Below, piece after piece: positions 10,528 through 21,398 of a stretch of 64,000 nt of DNA. Position numbers and translations under genes: made by a program. The notes beneath the pieces were generated by a model, which did no database searches, was not told where the DNA came from, and was given only the letters and a program-made list of their open reading frames with translations. The DNA is from Pyrus communis (Eukaryota > Streptophyta > Magnoliopsida > Rosales > Rosaceae): NCBI RefSeq assembly GCF_963583255.1, contig NC_084817.1, positions 20,689,989 through 20,753,988 on the forward strand, given 5' to 3'. Numbering within the stretch: position 1 is the first letter of the stretch; every line of letters starts with the position of its first letter.

Positions 10528-11050
10528 TGCCACTTAGTATTACAGTCTAATGATATTTCTCTTCATTTGTAAGTGATAGATATTAGGTTCGATTCTCGCC
10601 AAAGGCGAATTTGAACCAAATATTGCTAGCCCATTATGAGATTAAGACCTGGTTTGGTACTGAGGTGATTCTGAAAAAAGCTGGTATCAAAAAAAGCTGG
10701 GAGTTGTTTTTGTATTTGGTAAACATTCAGCTTCAGCTTTTTTTCACAGTTTTGGATGAAAAAAAGCCAAAAACAAGAAACTGCAAAACTCAGCTTTGAA
10801 AAATCGGCTTTTTTTCACATTTGTTTTACATAAAAGTTTACCAAACATTATGATACTGTTTTTTTTTTTTCAAAATCACTTTTACAAAAAAGTTTACCAA
10901 ACACTCTGCTGCTTTATTTCACAGCCGCTTATTCTCACAGCACAGCAGAATCAGCTTTTTTTTCAAAGCACAGCAATACCAAACCAGCCCTAAGCCCACC
11001 CCCTCCCCTTTAGTGTAGATAATATCATTTGTTCAAAAGAAACAAAAAAT
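10528..11050 (+). mobile_element. SINE-like repeat, split by a MITE
   Basis: The sequence at about 10555-10642 (AGGTTCGATTCTCGCC, resembling a pol III B box, then AAAGGCGAATTTGAACC and GCTAGCCCATTATGAGATTAA) continues after the MITE at 10994 with GCCCACCCCCTCCCCTTTAG. The same family, in reverse orientation and unbroken, is seen at about 12614-12765. The SINE class is inferred from the B-box-like motif and short length. Confidence 0.5.
10643..10993. mobile_element. Harbinger/Tourist-type MITE (345 bp) inserted in a SINE-like repeat
   Basis: Terminal inverted repeats are GACCTGGTTTGGTACTG (10646) and, reversed, GGGCTGGTTTGGTATTGC ending at 10990. TAA flanks both sides (10643-10645, 10991-10993). 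The joined host sequence reads as a continuous SINE-like repeat, supporting recent insertion. It has no coding capacity. A longer diverged relative is at 49783-50417. Confidence 0.8.
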
Positions 11051-11526
11051 TTGTTTTTTTCATTTATTTTTGTGACAAAATTACCCTTGGTAATTTGTTT
11101 CTATTATTTTCTCTTAGTTGTAGAGATTTTTTTTTTTTTTTTTTTTTTGGTGTTAGAGTTGTTTTTGTTTAAAATTTTGGGTGGAGCCTCGGGTCATCAA
11201 AATTGATACATCCCGATCTGAAATGTTCACCCAAACATCCGAATTAAGTTGTGTTGGCTGCCCCCTAGAAGGTGACGAAGCCATAAAGTGATGGTGATGT
11301 GGAAAGGCTACTAATTTAAATAACTAATTCTAGAGTGCGCACGTGAGCAGGGTTGAACTCTTATCACACAAGTGATGTCAAAGCATAAGTAAATTGCAGT
11401 AAAAGATAAGGTAATAACATTAATGCCAAATGCAGGAATCCTCGTACATGTCAACTTTTGCCAGCCATCCTTGTCAACACAAGAGCCTTGCCACTAAAAA
11501 TCATGTAAGGGCGAAAAACAAGGGTG

Positions 11527-11850
11527 AGTCACTATAAGAAAAATGGGCATGCACACTAAAAATTAATAGTGCCCTAAGAGGCTTAAGGGCACTAACATAT
11601 GTGCTCATCGATCAATAGCTACAATGAAGCAACTAAAATGTTATATGTGCCCTCTATCAGCATCCCCTTTGATCATTGGGCCTAATATGTTGTTTTGTGT
11701 TCAAAGATGAGCACAAATAGCAGCCTATTTATTTGTTAATTCTGACAGGTTTGACACCAATTTAATTGACAGGGCACCATTTTGAAATCGTGCTCGATGC
11801 TGTGTTTATTACAAAAAAATTTGAAAAAATTGTGCATATGATTACATTGG
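11527..11850 (+). mobile_element. CACTA-like terminal region in unit A
   Basis: CACTATAAGAAAAATGG at about 11529 resembles the conserved CACTACAAGAAAA end of plant En/Spm (CACTA) elements. It is followed by short GGGCAC/GTGCCC motifs in both orientations, as in subterminal repeats. Unit B has the same stretch with CGCTACAAGAAAAATGG at about 15971. The opposite end and a 3-bp target duplication were not identified, so this may be a remnant. Confidence 0.4.
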
Positions 11851-12613
11851 ATTTCACGCCCAGCCGAACCATGAAACAACCATTGTAACCATTCTCACAA
11901 GCTTAACACGCGGAGTACTAGAAGTGTCTCACGCATCAACATGCAGAAGCATTAAAGAGGCAGGGTCCCACCCATATGGGTGCTTGTCGACCTTGATGTT
12001 GAGCCAAATGACTCTTATGGTCATGTACGACCTAGATTGAATGGACCAAGTGGTTGATCCAACGGATGCCCCTTCAAACTTTTTTTTTTTTAATTTATAT
12101 TTATAAATTTATTGAATTCAACAACTAAAATCTAATATGATCAAATCCAACGGTAAATAAAAAGATGTAATGGTTCAAATTTAAATGCAACAACTAAAAT
12201 AATAATAATAAATTATTTATACGTCTCTATCATGTATTTTATATTCTTCCATAGTGTTTCATGAGTTTCATAGTGTCCGTTTAGTGATTTTTCAATACCT
12301 GTCGAAATCTAAATATTGTTTGGTTAAAATGTTCATAAAATTAAATTAGGATAATCTACATAAGAAGCCAAGAAACATTAGGCAAAGAAGTTATCCATTG
12401 TAAAATGATTATTTGGTCAAAACCAATTAAGCAATCTTTAACTCAAAATTGCCTCAAAACTCATTCGGCCATGAAATCAAGTCATTTAACATACATGTTT
12501 ATGTCAAACATTCGAGCAAGAGATATAAATTGCCTTAATTCTTTATTGTAATAGATAGAATAATGCCTTAATAACTTAATGCCCAAAACTTTCTAAACAA
12601 TATGATTTTATTT

Positions 12614-12765
12614 ATTTATTTAGTACATCGATATTTTTACACTAAGGGGATAGGGAGTTCAGCTAAGCCACAAAATGGGCAGCCTAATTTGGTATCGAAT
12701 TCGCCATCCACGAGATTTGAACCTAAAACCTCTCACTTCCAAGTGAAGACATTTAAAAACATTTT
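12614..12765 (-). mobile_element. SINE-like repeat, reverse orientation
   Basis: On the minus strand it reads GTGAGAGGTTTTAGGTTCAA, then ATCTCGTGGATGGCGAATTC, then GGCTGCCCATTTTGTGGC, collinear with the SINE-like repeat at 10555-11010. No clear target duplication was identified. Confidence 0.5.
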
Positions 12766-12805
12766 TTTGGAAATCGTAAAGCTTATATATATATATATAT
12801 ATATA

Positions 12806-14415
12806 AAACAAATGCCCACTCACCTGAGGTCCGCTCTACAACTCCTTAACATGAATATCGAGACATCACGAACGATCGTCGCCTAGAACAAATATTCAGT
12901 CACGTCTTAAAATGCTTATCGATGGAACACGTAACTTAAATAAAACACATTCCCAAGGACGTTCTAAAATGATTTGAGACCCATTGACCAAAAGTCAGTC
13001 GTCGGTAGGGTCCACAACCCTACATAACTCGATTCGAAAGATCTGCATCACAGATTTCGGATCCGTAACCTCTAAAGATTCACATTATGCTTCTAAAATA
13101 TCACACTAAAGTTTCATTATGATCCAACGATTGAATCTTCGCCAATTGCAAGTGCAAGTGGCGATTAACGTTTTATTTTATGAACTTACAAATCTAATTC
13201 GGAAAGATCCGTACATCGGATTCCCGATTTGGAAGTTGCAATGATCCTCATATATTACGTACTATAATGTAGTAAAGTTTGGTGATGGTCCAACGGTCGG
13301 ATTGTTGATTGCTATAATAATCAAGTGGCGGTTCCTATCAAAACTATGCTCAAATGATGAGATTTCATCAATCTAACTTTACCTATGGAATTAGGATATC
13401 AAACTTAGCTTAGGAAGGTTAGGGGATGCCTCGGCCCACGCGCCGCCGTACACGGCGGTCGGCCGCCCTGACTCACTGGAAAAATCAAATATTTCTAAAA
13501 ATTCTCAAACTTCACAAAAATGAAGATCTCAGTGAGTAGAGCAAGTTTTATACCTGTGGCTAAGTCCAATTTGACCGGGAAATGCCCCAAATTGTCCTCG
13601 AACCTTTGAAAACCCTAAAGGGTGTTTCTTCATTCATCCTCAAATCCACTTCGACGCTCCAACCAATGATTGGGAATTGTTTCAGAGCTTAAGGGAAGTT
13701 GTTTGATGATGAGGGTCGATGGAATTGCATTCAAAAATGGCAATCGCCGCCTAGGAACTCACAAGATTGCCATCGAAGCCAATGGCTTCGAACTCCATGA
13801 AATAGGGCCCATTTCCTTCAATTTTGGGGTGAAACATGAAGGAGGAAGGTCGTGGAGTTGGTTATAGGTGGTTAGATAGCATGATTTGCTGGAAAAACCG
13901 ACAAAAAACCGCCGGAGAAGACAAGAAAACTAGGTCGGTCGGTAGGAGGAACCGGGTCAAGGGTGATCCAGTGCTCCTCCACTCTCTCCTTTCCCCTCAT
14001 TTCTTCTCTCCCTCATTGGTCACTCTCTTCGTTCTCATCTTTCTAATTGGGTGTCTAGCCCTTCCTTTCTCTCCTTTATATTTCATCTCCACCGCCCTCT
14101 TCCCTTTAATCTGGGCCACACACGTGGCTCTCCAGATTTTGCTCCAAAAATCTGGAGCACTCCAGAAAATATTTAAATGACTATTTTATCCCTATTTTTA
14201 CTCGCCCATAACTTCTTCATTATAGCTCCAAATCATGTTCCGTTTGCGCTCACGTACTCATATCGATGAGTAATATCCAAATACGCCAAAAAAAAGATTT
14301 TACGTGACATGACAAGATGGTCAACAAAAGTCAATGTCTTTACCTCGAAGGCATTTATGTAAATTCACATTTAAAAATTATAATGATTGTAATTTTTTGG
14401 GACGGGTCGTTACAT
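12806..14415 (-). mobile_element. LTR remnant, reverse orientation (TGTAACGACCCGTCCC end)
   Basis: On the minus strand the sequence starts TGTAACGACCCGTCCC at 14415, a typical start of plant Ty3/gypsy LTRs. The unit-A counterpart shows that host sequence resumes just after it. The other end is unclear: it runs into a (TA)n tract at about 12783-12805 and may be truncated. The interior includes a GC-rich patch at 13430-13475 and TC-rich sequence near 13960-14100. The open frames at 13670-13867 and 13836-14180 have no recognisable product. Confidence 0.6.
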
Positions 14416-14489
14416 CAACACCAACATAAAGTTGTCAAATAGAATTCCCAACAATAAGTATACTTACTTTAGAATTTACTATTGATTAA

Positions 14490-15350
14490 TTCATAAGTTT
14501 GATTATAACCAAAAATATACAGATGAAACTAGATATACTAATCTTCATAGAATAGAAATATAGAGCCATTTTAGGTAAAAAAAATAATAATCTAAAATCA
14601 CTTCTCAAAAGACCAACACAAGCATAACCTACCTATAAGTGCATGAGTTACTAGTAAATTCACCATAATTACAATACATGGTAAAAAATTACAAAAAACT
14701 TATGGAAATAGGTGTTTTGGCATGCGACAATCAAATTCTTTTTACCATTTCAAGTAAAAAAGCAAAATCAACAATGCACCATGATGATGAAACTGGTACC
14801 TTTTTTTCATTCTAAATGTTACTATATACATAGCCAACACCCCGGGAGCGGAGGGTCTTGACTTCCATTTAAGTGGAGCCAATGATACCCACCGACCATA
14901 ATGTTGACTGTGCTGAAGCTTACAGAAATTTATCAAAGCTAATTGAAGAGCTACAATGAAATTTCTATAAGCTACAGCAAGTCATGATTATAGTCGGTGG
15001 CATCATTGGCTCCACTTAGATGGAAGTCAAGACCCTCCGCTCCCGGGATGGTGGGCATGTATATAGTAACATTTAGAATGAAAAAGAGTACCAGTTTCAT
15101 CATCATGGTGCATTGTTGATTTACGTTTTTATTTGCCATGTATATCTATTAGGTTTCTACAAATTTTCGTAATTATTTGCCATGTGTTGTATTTATGGTG
15201 AATTTACTAGTAACACATGCACTTTTAGGCAGTTATGTTGGCAGATTGCGTTGTCTTTTGAGACGCCATTTTAGATTATTAATTTTTACCTTAAATGACT
15301 CTATTTTTATTCTATGAAGATTAGTTTATCTAGTTTGATCTGTATATTTT
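14490..15350. repeat. Foldback in unit B, shortened centre
   Basis: Same inverted arrangement as in unit A. The left arm contains GAGGGTCTTGACTTCCAT and GGAGCCAATGATACC; the right arm contains GGCATCATTGGCTCC and ATGGAAGTCAAGACCC. The arms meet at about 14938-14950, so the central few hundred bases of each arm seen in unit A are missing here. Confidence 0.75.
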
Positions 15351-16401
15351 TGGTAACACCCTTAAAACGGAGAGGGAGTTAACAAAGAATTTTGAGAAAA
15401 CAGTCAGGTAGCTGTGGGAGGTTGCTGGGAAAGTGGAGAATTCATTCATATAGTGTGGAAGAGATACACAGTTACAAACCACGTTTATTTTATTAGCTTT
15501 CCAATACTTGTTTTTAAAATCTTAGTTTTTTTTTCATTTATTTTTGTGACAAAATTACCCTTGTTAATTTGTTTCTATTCTTTTCTTTTAGTTGTAGATT
15601 TTTTTTTTAATTTTGGGTGGAGCCTCGAGTCACCAAAATTGACACACTTCGATTTGAAATGTCCGTCTGGACACCCGAATCAAGTTGTGCTGGCCACCAT
15701 CTAGAAGGTGACGAAACCATAAAGCGATGGTGATGTGGAAAGGCTACTAATTTAAACCTAAAATTCCTAACTCTAGAGTGCGCAGTGAGCGAAGTTGAAC
15801 TCTTATCACACAAGCGATGTCACAGTATAAGTAAATTACAGTAAAAGATAAGGTAAGAACATTTATACCAAATGGAGGAATCCTCCTACATGTCAACTTT
15901 TGCCAATAATCCTTGTTGACACAAAAGCTCTACCACTAAAAATCCTACATGGGTGAAAAACAAGGGTGAGTCGCTACAAGAAAAATGGACACTACACGTG
16001 AAATTTAATTGTGCCCTATGCGGCTCTACGGCACCAACATATGTGCCCATAGACAAATAGCAACAGTGCGGCAACGAAAATGTTACATTTGCCCTCTATC
16101 GGCGTGCCCTTTGATCATTGGGCATAATATGTTGTTTTGTGCTAAAAATGAGCAGAAATAGCAGCCTATTTGTGCGTTAATTCTGATAGGTCTTGCACCA
16201 ATTTAATTGATAGGGCACAATTTTGAAATCGTGCTCAATGGTGTGTTAACTAAAAAAAAAAATTGAAAAAGTTATGCACATAATTATATTGGATTTCACA
16301 CCCAGTCTAACCATGAAACAAAAACCATTCTAATCATGAAACAACCATTGTAACCATTCTCACAAGCTTAAATGGACAAATTCATTCTTCAAAATCATCC
16401 A

Positions 16402-17173
16402 TAAAACCAACTCTAACATTTGGAGTAAGTCTTAAAATTTACCTTCTATTTCTCCCCAATTTCCTTCCAACCTTTGGGCCAATTTGGGGTTATGGGTTAG
16501 AAGTTAAAATTGGGCCAAATACCGGCCAGAAAAGTGGGCTGGGTTGGTAGAGGAATCCCCAAATGCATGTGAACACGCCTAACTTTTGCCCAGCGCGGAG
16601 CACCAGATGCGCCTCGCGCCTCACGCCTCAACACGAAGAGGCATTAAAAAGGCAGGTTCCTACACACGTGGGTGCTTATTGGCACTGATGCTGAGCCAAA
16701 TGGCTCTTATGGTCATGTACAATCTAGATTAAAGGGAACATTGGTTGATCCATTCATTAAATCCAACCGCTGGAATTTAATATGATCAAATTCAACAGTA
16801 AAAAAAATCTAACGGTTCAAATTTAAATCCAACAACTAAAATAATAATAAAAATTTATTTTTTCATCTCTATCATGTATTTTATATTCTTCCATAGTGCT
16901 TCATGAGTATGTTGTCAGTTTAATAATTTTTCAATATTTATCGGAATCTAAATATTTTTAGGTCAAAATGTTCATAAAATTAAATTATAATAGTTTACAA
17001 AATTTTTTTTTAAAGTTACTTTAAAAAAAATTATTTTAAATTTATTTTTTAATATTTTAGAGCTAAATATTTAACCTAAAAGAAATTAGAGTAGAAAAAC
17101 TGTTTCTGGATTAAAACATAAATTTTCTAGATTAAAAATTTTAGGTTTTAACCAAGTCTTAAAGATGCTCTAA
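16402..17173. mobile_element. MITE of the TTA/TAA family, about 766 bp
   Basis: TAA flanks both ends (16402-16404, 17171-17173). The right end reversed reads GAGCATCTTTAAGACTTGG, resembling the GACCATCTCCAATGG ends of the 3717-4121 element; the left end (AACCAACTCTAACATTTGG) is more diverged. The right half recurs in unit A (12085-12360) and in the MITE at 20661-21220. Confidence 0.55.
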
Positions 17174-19105
17174 AAATATAAAATTTGCTTGAAATGTTTA
17201 CACTAATGCAAACAAAATCTAAAAAAAAAAAAAAAAAATTGAAGTAAAGAAAACAACCAACATTTTTGGACGACATCTTCCTCACAAGCGAACTGATAAT
17301 AACAGAGTTATTTTCACTAATAAAGTGAACACACAGTGACACAAGAAGATCAGTTTACTTTACCTTCTGAGCTCGGATCTGCAGAGGAAGAAGCTGGAGA
17401 GATGTTTGAAAGTGTTGGTCTGCGTTTTCAGCTTGGCCGTGGATGTTTGAAAGGGTTTAAAACTAAATTGGTTCTGTGCTTTGGGTTCGAGTTTATAGCA
17501 ATGGTGGCTGAGAAATGGAGAAATGATGACTGAGTAAGGTAGTGAGTAGGTAGACAGAGAGAGAGACGTGAGGTAATGGGTGAGAAAGGGCTTGAAAGTA
17601 TTAAATCAGTCACCCACGCAAATTTTTACACTTCACACCCTAGGTAGGTAGAGTGAGTAGGTAGGGAGGGAGAGACGTGAGGTGGTGGTAGAGAAAGAGT
17701 ATTAAATCAGTCACCCCATGCGTCTTCGAATTTTGAATTGCGTAATTTTTACAAAGTTTTGAACATAATTTCTTTGTTATAATTCAGAATTAAGTTTTGT
17801 TTGTGATCACGTGTTTGTGTCATAAGGTACTATGAAAATATGTGTGAGTGTCTTTGGGTCAAGCCCAATCAATAATTAACTAAGCACGAGGTTAAATTGA
17901 TAAAATATTAACAGAGACGTCTATTTGTCCACTTGCTTAACAAACCCAACGAATAAGTCATCGATATTATAGTCTGCAGCTCGCAATATCGACAACTCAT
18001 TGTTGTCTCAATAAACAAGTAATGGAATCATGAGAGTTAAACTACTATTCTACCCCTTATTGGAAAAAGTGTATAAATCGCACGATTTATGCTCCTTTCG
18101 TGCTCACGTGTTCCCAAGGACACGTACTACCTAAAAAGATGAAAAAAAGAGACAACGAGTGACAAGAACAAAAATGTCCAAGTAGGAACTCCGTGTAAAT
18201 TCCCATATAGCCCGATATGTGTATTTTTGAAAATTTCCTAATATGTGTATTTTTAAAAATTCAGAGAGTCGAGGAATAGGATATGATTAAATTTGTTAGT
18301 GTAGGGGAAAATGAAAATGACAACATAAATAAATTTGAACTGAAACTTACAGCATGTTTACATATAGAAAAGTAAACCATCAACTTATACTCGACTTATC
18401 GTCTCTTTAGTGTTAATCCAGTTGATGAATGAGAACAATTAGTCACAACTCACGAGGTTGTGGGATAGGATGGAGGGGCTGAGATGAATCTTTGGGGATG
18501 AATCAGATGAAGCAATTAGGTTGGAGATAGAGATAGAGAGAGAGGGATTGAGGAGAGAGTTGGGTTCCTGTCTTCCTCCAATTTTACATGCTCGAGTCTC
18601 AATGCCATTCCTCCTCCTCTTCCTTTCTTAGTTTGTTCTTCTTCTTGCTCTCTAAATTTTATTTGAATCAAGCTTTTGGGATTGAAATTCTGGAAACAAA
18701 GATTTGAAGTTTGCTTCGACCGCCCTGGTTCATAACTACCACACGCACACCTGGCAGCTTGGCCTCCGCCCATGTAGATAAACGTGGCTCATAAGGAGCT
18801 AGTGTAAATTGGCAATGCTATGGAGACAAAATTTTTTAAAATCTAGATCTTCGTCGGATCTTCTTTGTGAGGATTTCGAAGATTCGTGAATTCTATCCGT
18901 TCATCATATATCGTGTGGTCAGAAATCATTTTATATATTTTTATTTAAAATTAAATACAAACAGTACCTGACAAAAACTGACCGTACGATATACGATAAA
19001 CAGACATGATTTACAGATCCCCAGAATCTTCACCAAAAGGATTTGGAGAGGATCCTGTTGGAAATTTTAATCCAAAATGTGTAAACAAATGACGTGATAA
19101 TTGAT
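17174..19105. other. Intergenic, no gene recognised
   Basis: Contains two similar GA-rich blocks with GAGAGACGTGAGGT (about 17560-17580 and 17670-17685), a near-duplicate of about 100 bp. Small open frames at 17336-17533 and 18516-18773 start in such low-complexity sequence and resemble nothing I know. An unannotated non-coding or short gene cannot be excluded. Confidence 0.4.
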
Positions 19106-19109
19106 TAAA

Positions 19110-19490
19110 TTATTATTTAAGTCTTTGGACAAGAAAGCAGTCAACTTAATTCTCTTAAAAATGTTATACCTTGAAAACATCTCAAACCATTCATACATTC
19201 CTCTCTTTGGAAAAGAATATTGACTTGTTATGAGTTGTAAGAACCATAATTTACACAATCCAATTCCCAAAGTCTTTAACTCAAAATAAGTCAAAATAAG
19301 TCCTAACATTAGGCAAATAAGTCATCCATCGTAAAATGATTATTTGGTCAAAACCAATTAAGCAATCTTTAACTCAAAATTGCCTCAAAATTAACTCAAG
19401 CGGCCGTGAAAACAAGTCATTTAACATGCATGTTTATGTCAAACTTTTGAGCAAAAGACATAAACTACCTTAATGTTCATTCAGATTTAA
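19110..19490 (+). repeat. Partial third copy of the tandem unit
   Basis: The order GTCTTTGGACAAGAAA, CTTAATTCTCTTAAAAATG, ACATTAGGCAAATAAGTCATC, AAAATGATTATTTGGTCAAA, CATGCATGTTTATGTCAAA follows that at 5250-5640 and 12360-12510. It stops before the foldback. Confidence 0.65.
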
Positions 19491-20657
19491 TGCCTTTTAC
19501 AATTTAATAATATACCTTTTAATATAAATGTTAACTATAGTTAAGAATTTAGACACGTGGCAGCCTTAAAGGAGGGTGGTGAGCATCCATCAGAGTTAAT
19601 AGTGGTGAGCAAAAATGCTCTCATTATAAGAAATCATAGTTAAATCTTAACACGTGTCAAATTTTGATTGAGTAGTAGTGCCATTAGGCATTGTTAATGG
19701 CACATTGACCGCTAGACAAGTTTTTCTCCACCATGAGAGCATAATTAGCAATTTTTCCACCACATAGGTCAATTCAAAATGAGGAATGCTAGCTATATCC
19801 CCACTTGCCGACCCCTACTTGCCTTTTTCACTTAATGGATATCATGTGGACTTATCTTACACTCAAATCTGTGTATTAATTATGTTTAAAACTTCTCTCC
19901 TCTTTTCACTAATGCCCATATTAAATCTCACATGTTAACCAAATCATTAAATTGTCTTTGAAAAATCTAATTATTTTAATTATTACTATTATTTTTTATT
20001 ATTCTCATTTTTATTTTATTTTTCTTCCCTTATGATTTTAGGCTCCCGTACTGGACTGCAAGATTTTTGGAGATGACATTTCTTTTGATAAAGCATATAC
20101 CACAAATAAATAAATAAAATGCCTTTTGCTCCTTTTATCATTTACAGTTTATTTTGCATGAATGTGCACTACTTGCGACGAAACTACTCCAACATTAATT
20201 TGGTTTGATGGAAACATGGGTTAAAGCAATGGGTGGAAAACCTCCTTCTGCAAGATTAATTGATCAAGATAAGCCATGAAGGCTGTCATTGCAAAGGTTT
20301 TTCCAAATGTGCGACATAAGTTTGTTTAAAGAAAATATTAATAATTAAAAGCCAGAAAGAGCTTAAAACCAAAACGAAAAAAAAAAAAAAGAAGAGTCTG
20401 AAAAATGAATCTTGTATTAAATAAATATTAATAATTAAAATAATTAGATTTGTCAAATTTGATATATAATCTAAAGATTTATTGACATATGGGATTTACT
20501 TAGGTACAATTAATACATATATTTAAGTACAAGATAAGTCCGCGTACCATTCATTGAGAGGGAAAGGCAAGTAGAAAAAGGTAGCTAGCATTTCCCGTTC
20601 AAAATTAGTATCTTACCCCGTGGACCATGAAAAAAGTTTGGCCAACAAAAGTTTGAC
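19491..20657. other. Intergenic, no gene recognised
   Basis: AT-rich sequence with no supported gene or element boundaries. Confidence 0.4.
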
Positions 20658-21223
20658 TAAGACCTACTCCAATTGTTGAAGTAAAATTCAAATTTTAGGT
20701 TCTAACTTACCCCAACTTGCTCCAACCCTTGGGGCAAAGATGAGTTTTAACCTAAAACTCATTTTTAGGGCGAATTTAGCCCATGATTCCCCCTGAGTTT
20801 GTAGGGCTGACCCATCATATAGGTGTAACTTGTTTTAGTTTTATATTCATAAATTTATTGAATTCAATGACTAAGATCTAATATTATCAAATCCAATGGT
20901 AAAAAAGAGAGCTAACAATCGAAATTTAAATTCAACTGCTAAAGTAATTAAAAAAATTATTTTATGTGTTTCATATTCTTTGATTGTGTTCCACGAGTTT
21001 CATGGTATCAGTTTAGTAATTTTTTGATACGTATTGGAATCTAAATATTTTTTGTTTAAAATGTTCATAAATTAAATTAGAATAGTCTACATAATTTTAT
21101 TTTTTTTAATAAAAAGGTTACTTTAAGAAAAAAATTATTCTAAATTCATTTTTTAATAATTTCAGGTTAAAATTTTGAACCAGAAGGTTGAAGAAGAAAA
21201 AACCAAGGTTAGAAATGATCTAA
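20658..21223. mobile_element. MITE (560 bp) just upstream of the kinesin gene
   Basis: TAA flanks both sides (20658-20660, 21221-21223). The ends are GACCTACTCCAATTG and, reversed, GATCATTTCTAACCTTGG. Internal sequence AAATTTATTGAATTCAA is shared with units A and B. It ends about 180 bp before the kinesin start codon, so it probably forms part of that promoter or 5' leader region. Confidence 0.65.
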
Positions 21224-21398
21224 TGAACGAGATTAATAATCAACGGTCAATTTTAATTTCAAATTTCAAATTTGTGACCAGTAAAAGGAAAATAGACGGA
21301 GATTTCAAACCCTCAAACGGTCGATTAATTTCAGATTTCAAATTTGTGTAGCAGTGAAAGGAAGCGCATACTGAAATCTCTCTCTCTTTCTCTCTCTA

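Larger units (their letters stand above)
5484..12360 (+). repeat. Tandem duplication unit A
   Basis: Unit A begins TAAGAAGCCAAGAAACATTA (5484) and ends at ...AATCTACA (about 12360), where the same begin sequence starts again as unit B. Shared with unit B are the AAACTTT-TAAACAATATGATT block, the AGAATTTACTAT / CATAAGTTTGATTAT block, the long foldback, the CACTA-like end motif, and the AAATTTATTGAATTCAA block. Unit A was enlarged by a 2857-bp LTR insertion (5936-8792) and a SINE plus MITE insertion (about 10495-11035). The junction is seen directly; which copy is older is not. Confidence 0.75.
12360..16990 (+). repeat. Tandem duplication unit B
   Basis: Second copy of the unit starting TAAGAAGCCAAGAAACATTA. 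It is interrupted after AAACAATATGATT (about 12607) by a SINE-like sequence and a reverse-oriented LTR remnant to 14415, and then resumes. Relative to unit A, the LTR insertion at ATACT is missing and the middle of the foldback is shortened. A third, shorter partial copy is at about 19110-19490. Confidence 0.75.

Noticed and set aside
13670..14180. Two overlapping plus-strand open frames
   Set aside because: They lie inside a reverse-oriented LTR remnant and show no recognisable domain.
17336..17613. Possible small gene with a 65-codon frame
   Set aside because: Isolated short frame, overlapped by an antisense frame of the same length; no splice context or family resemblance.
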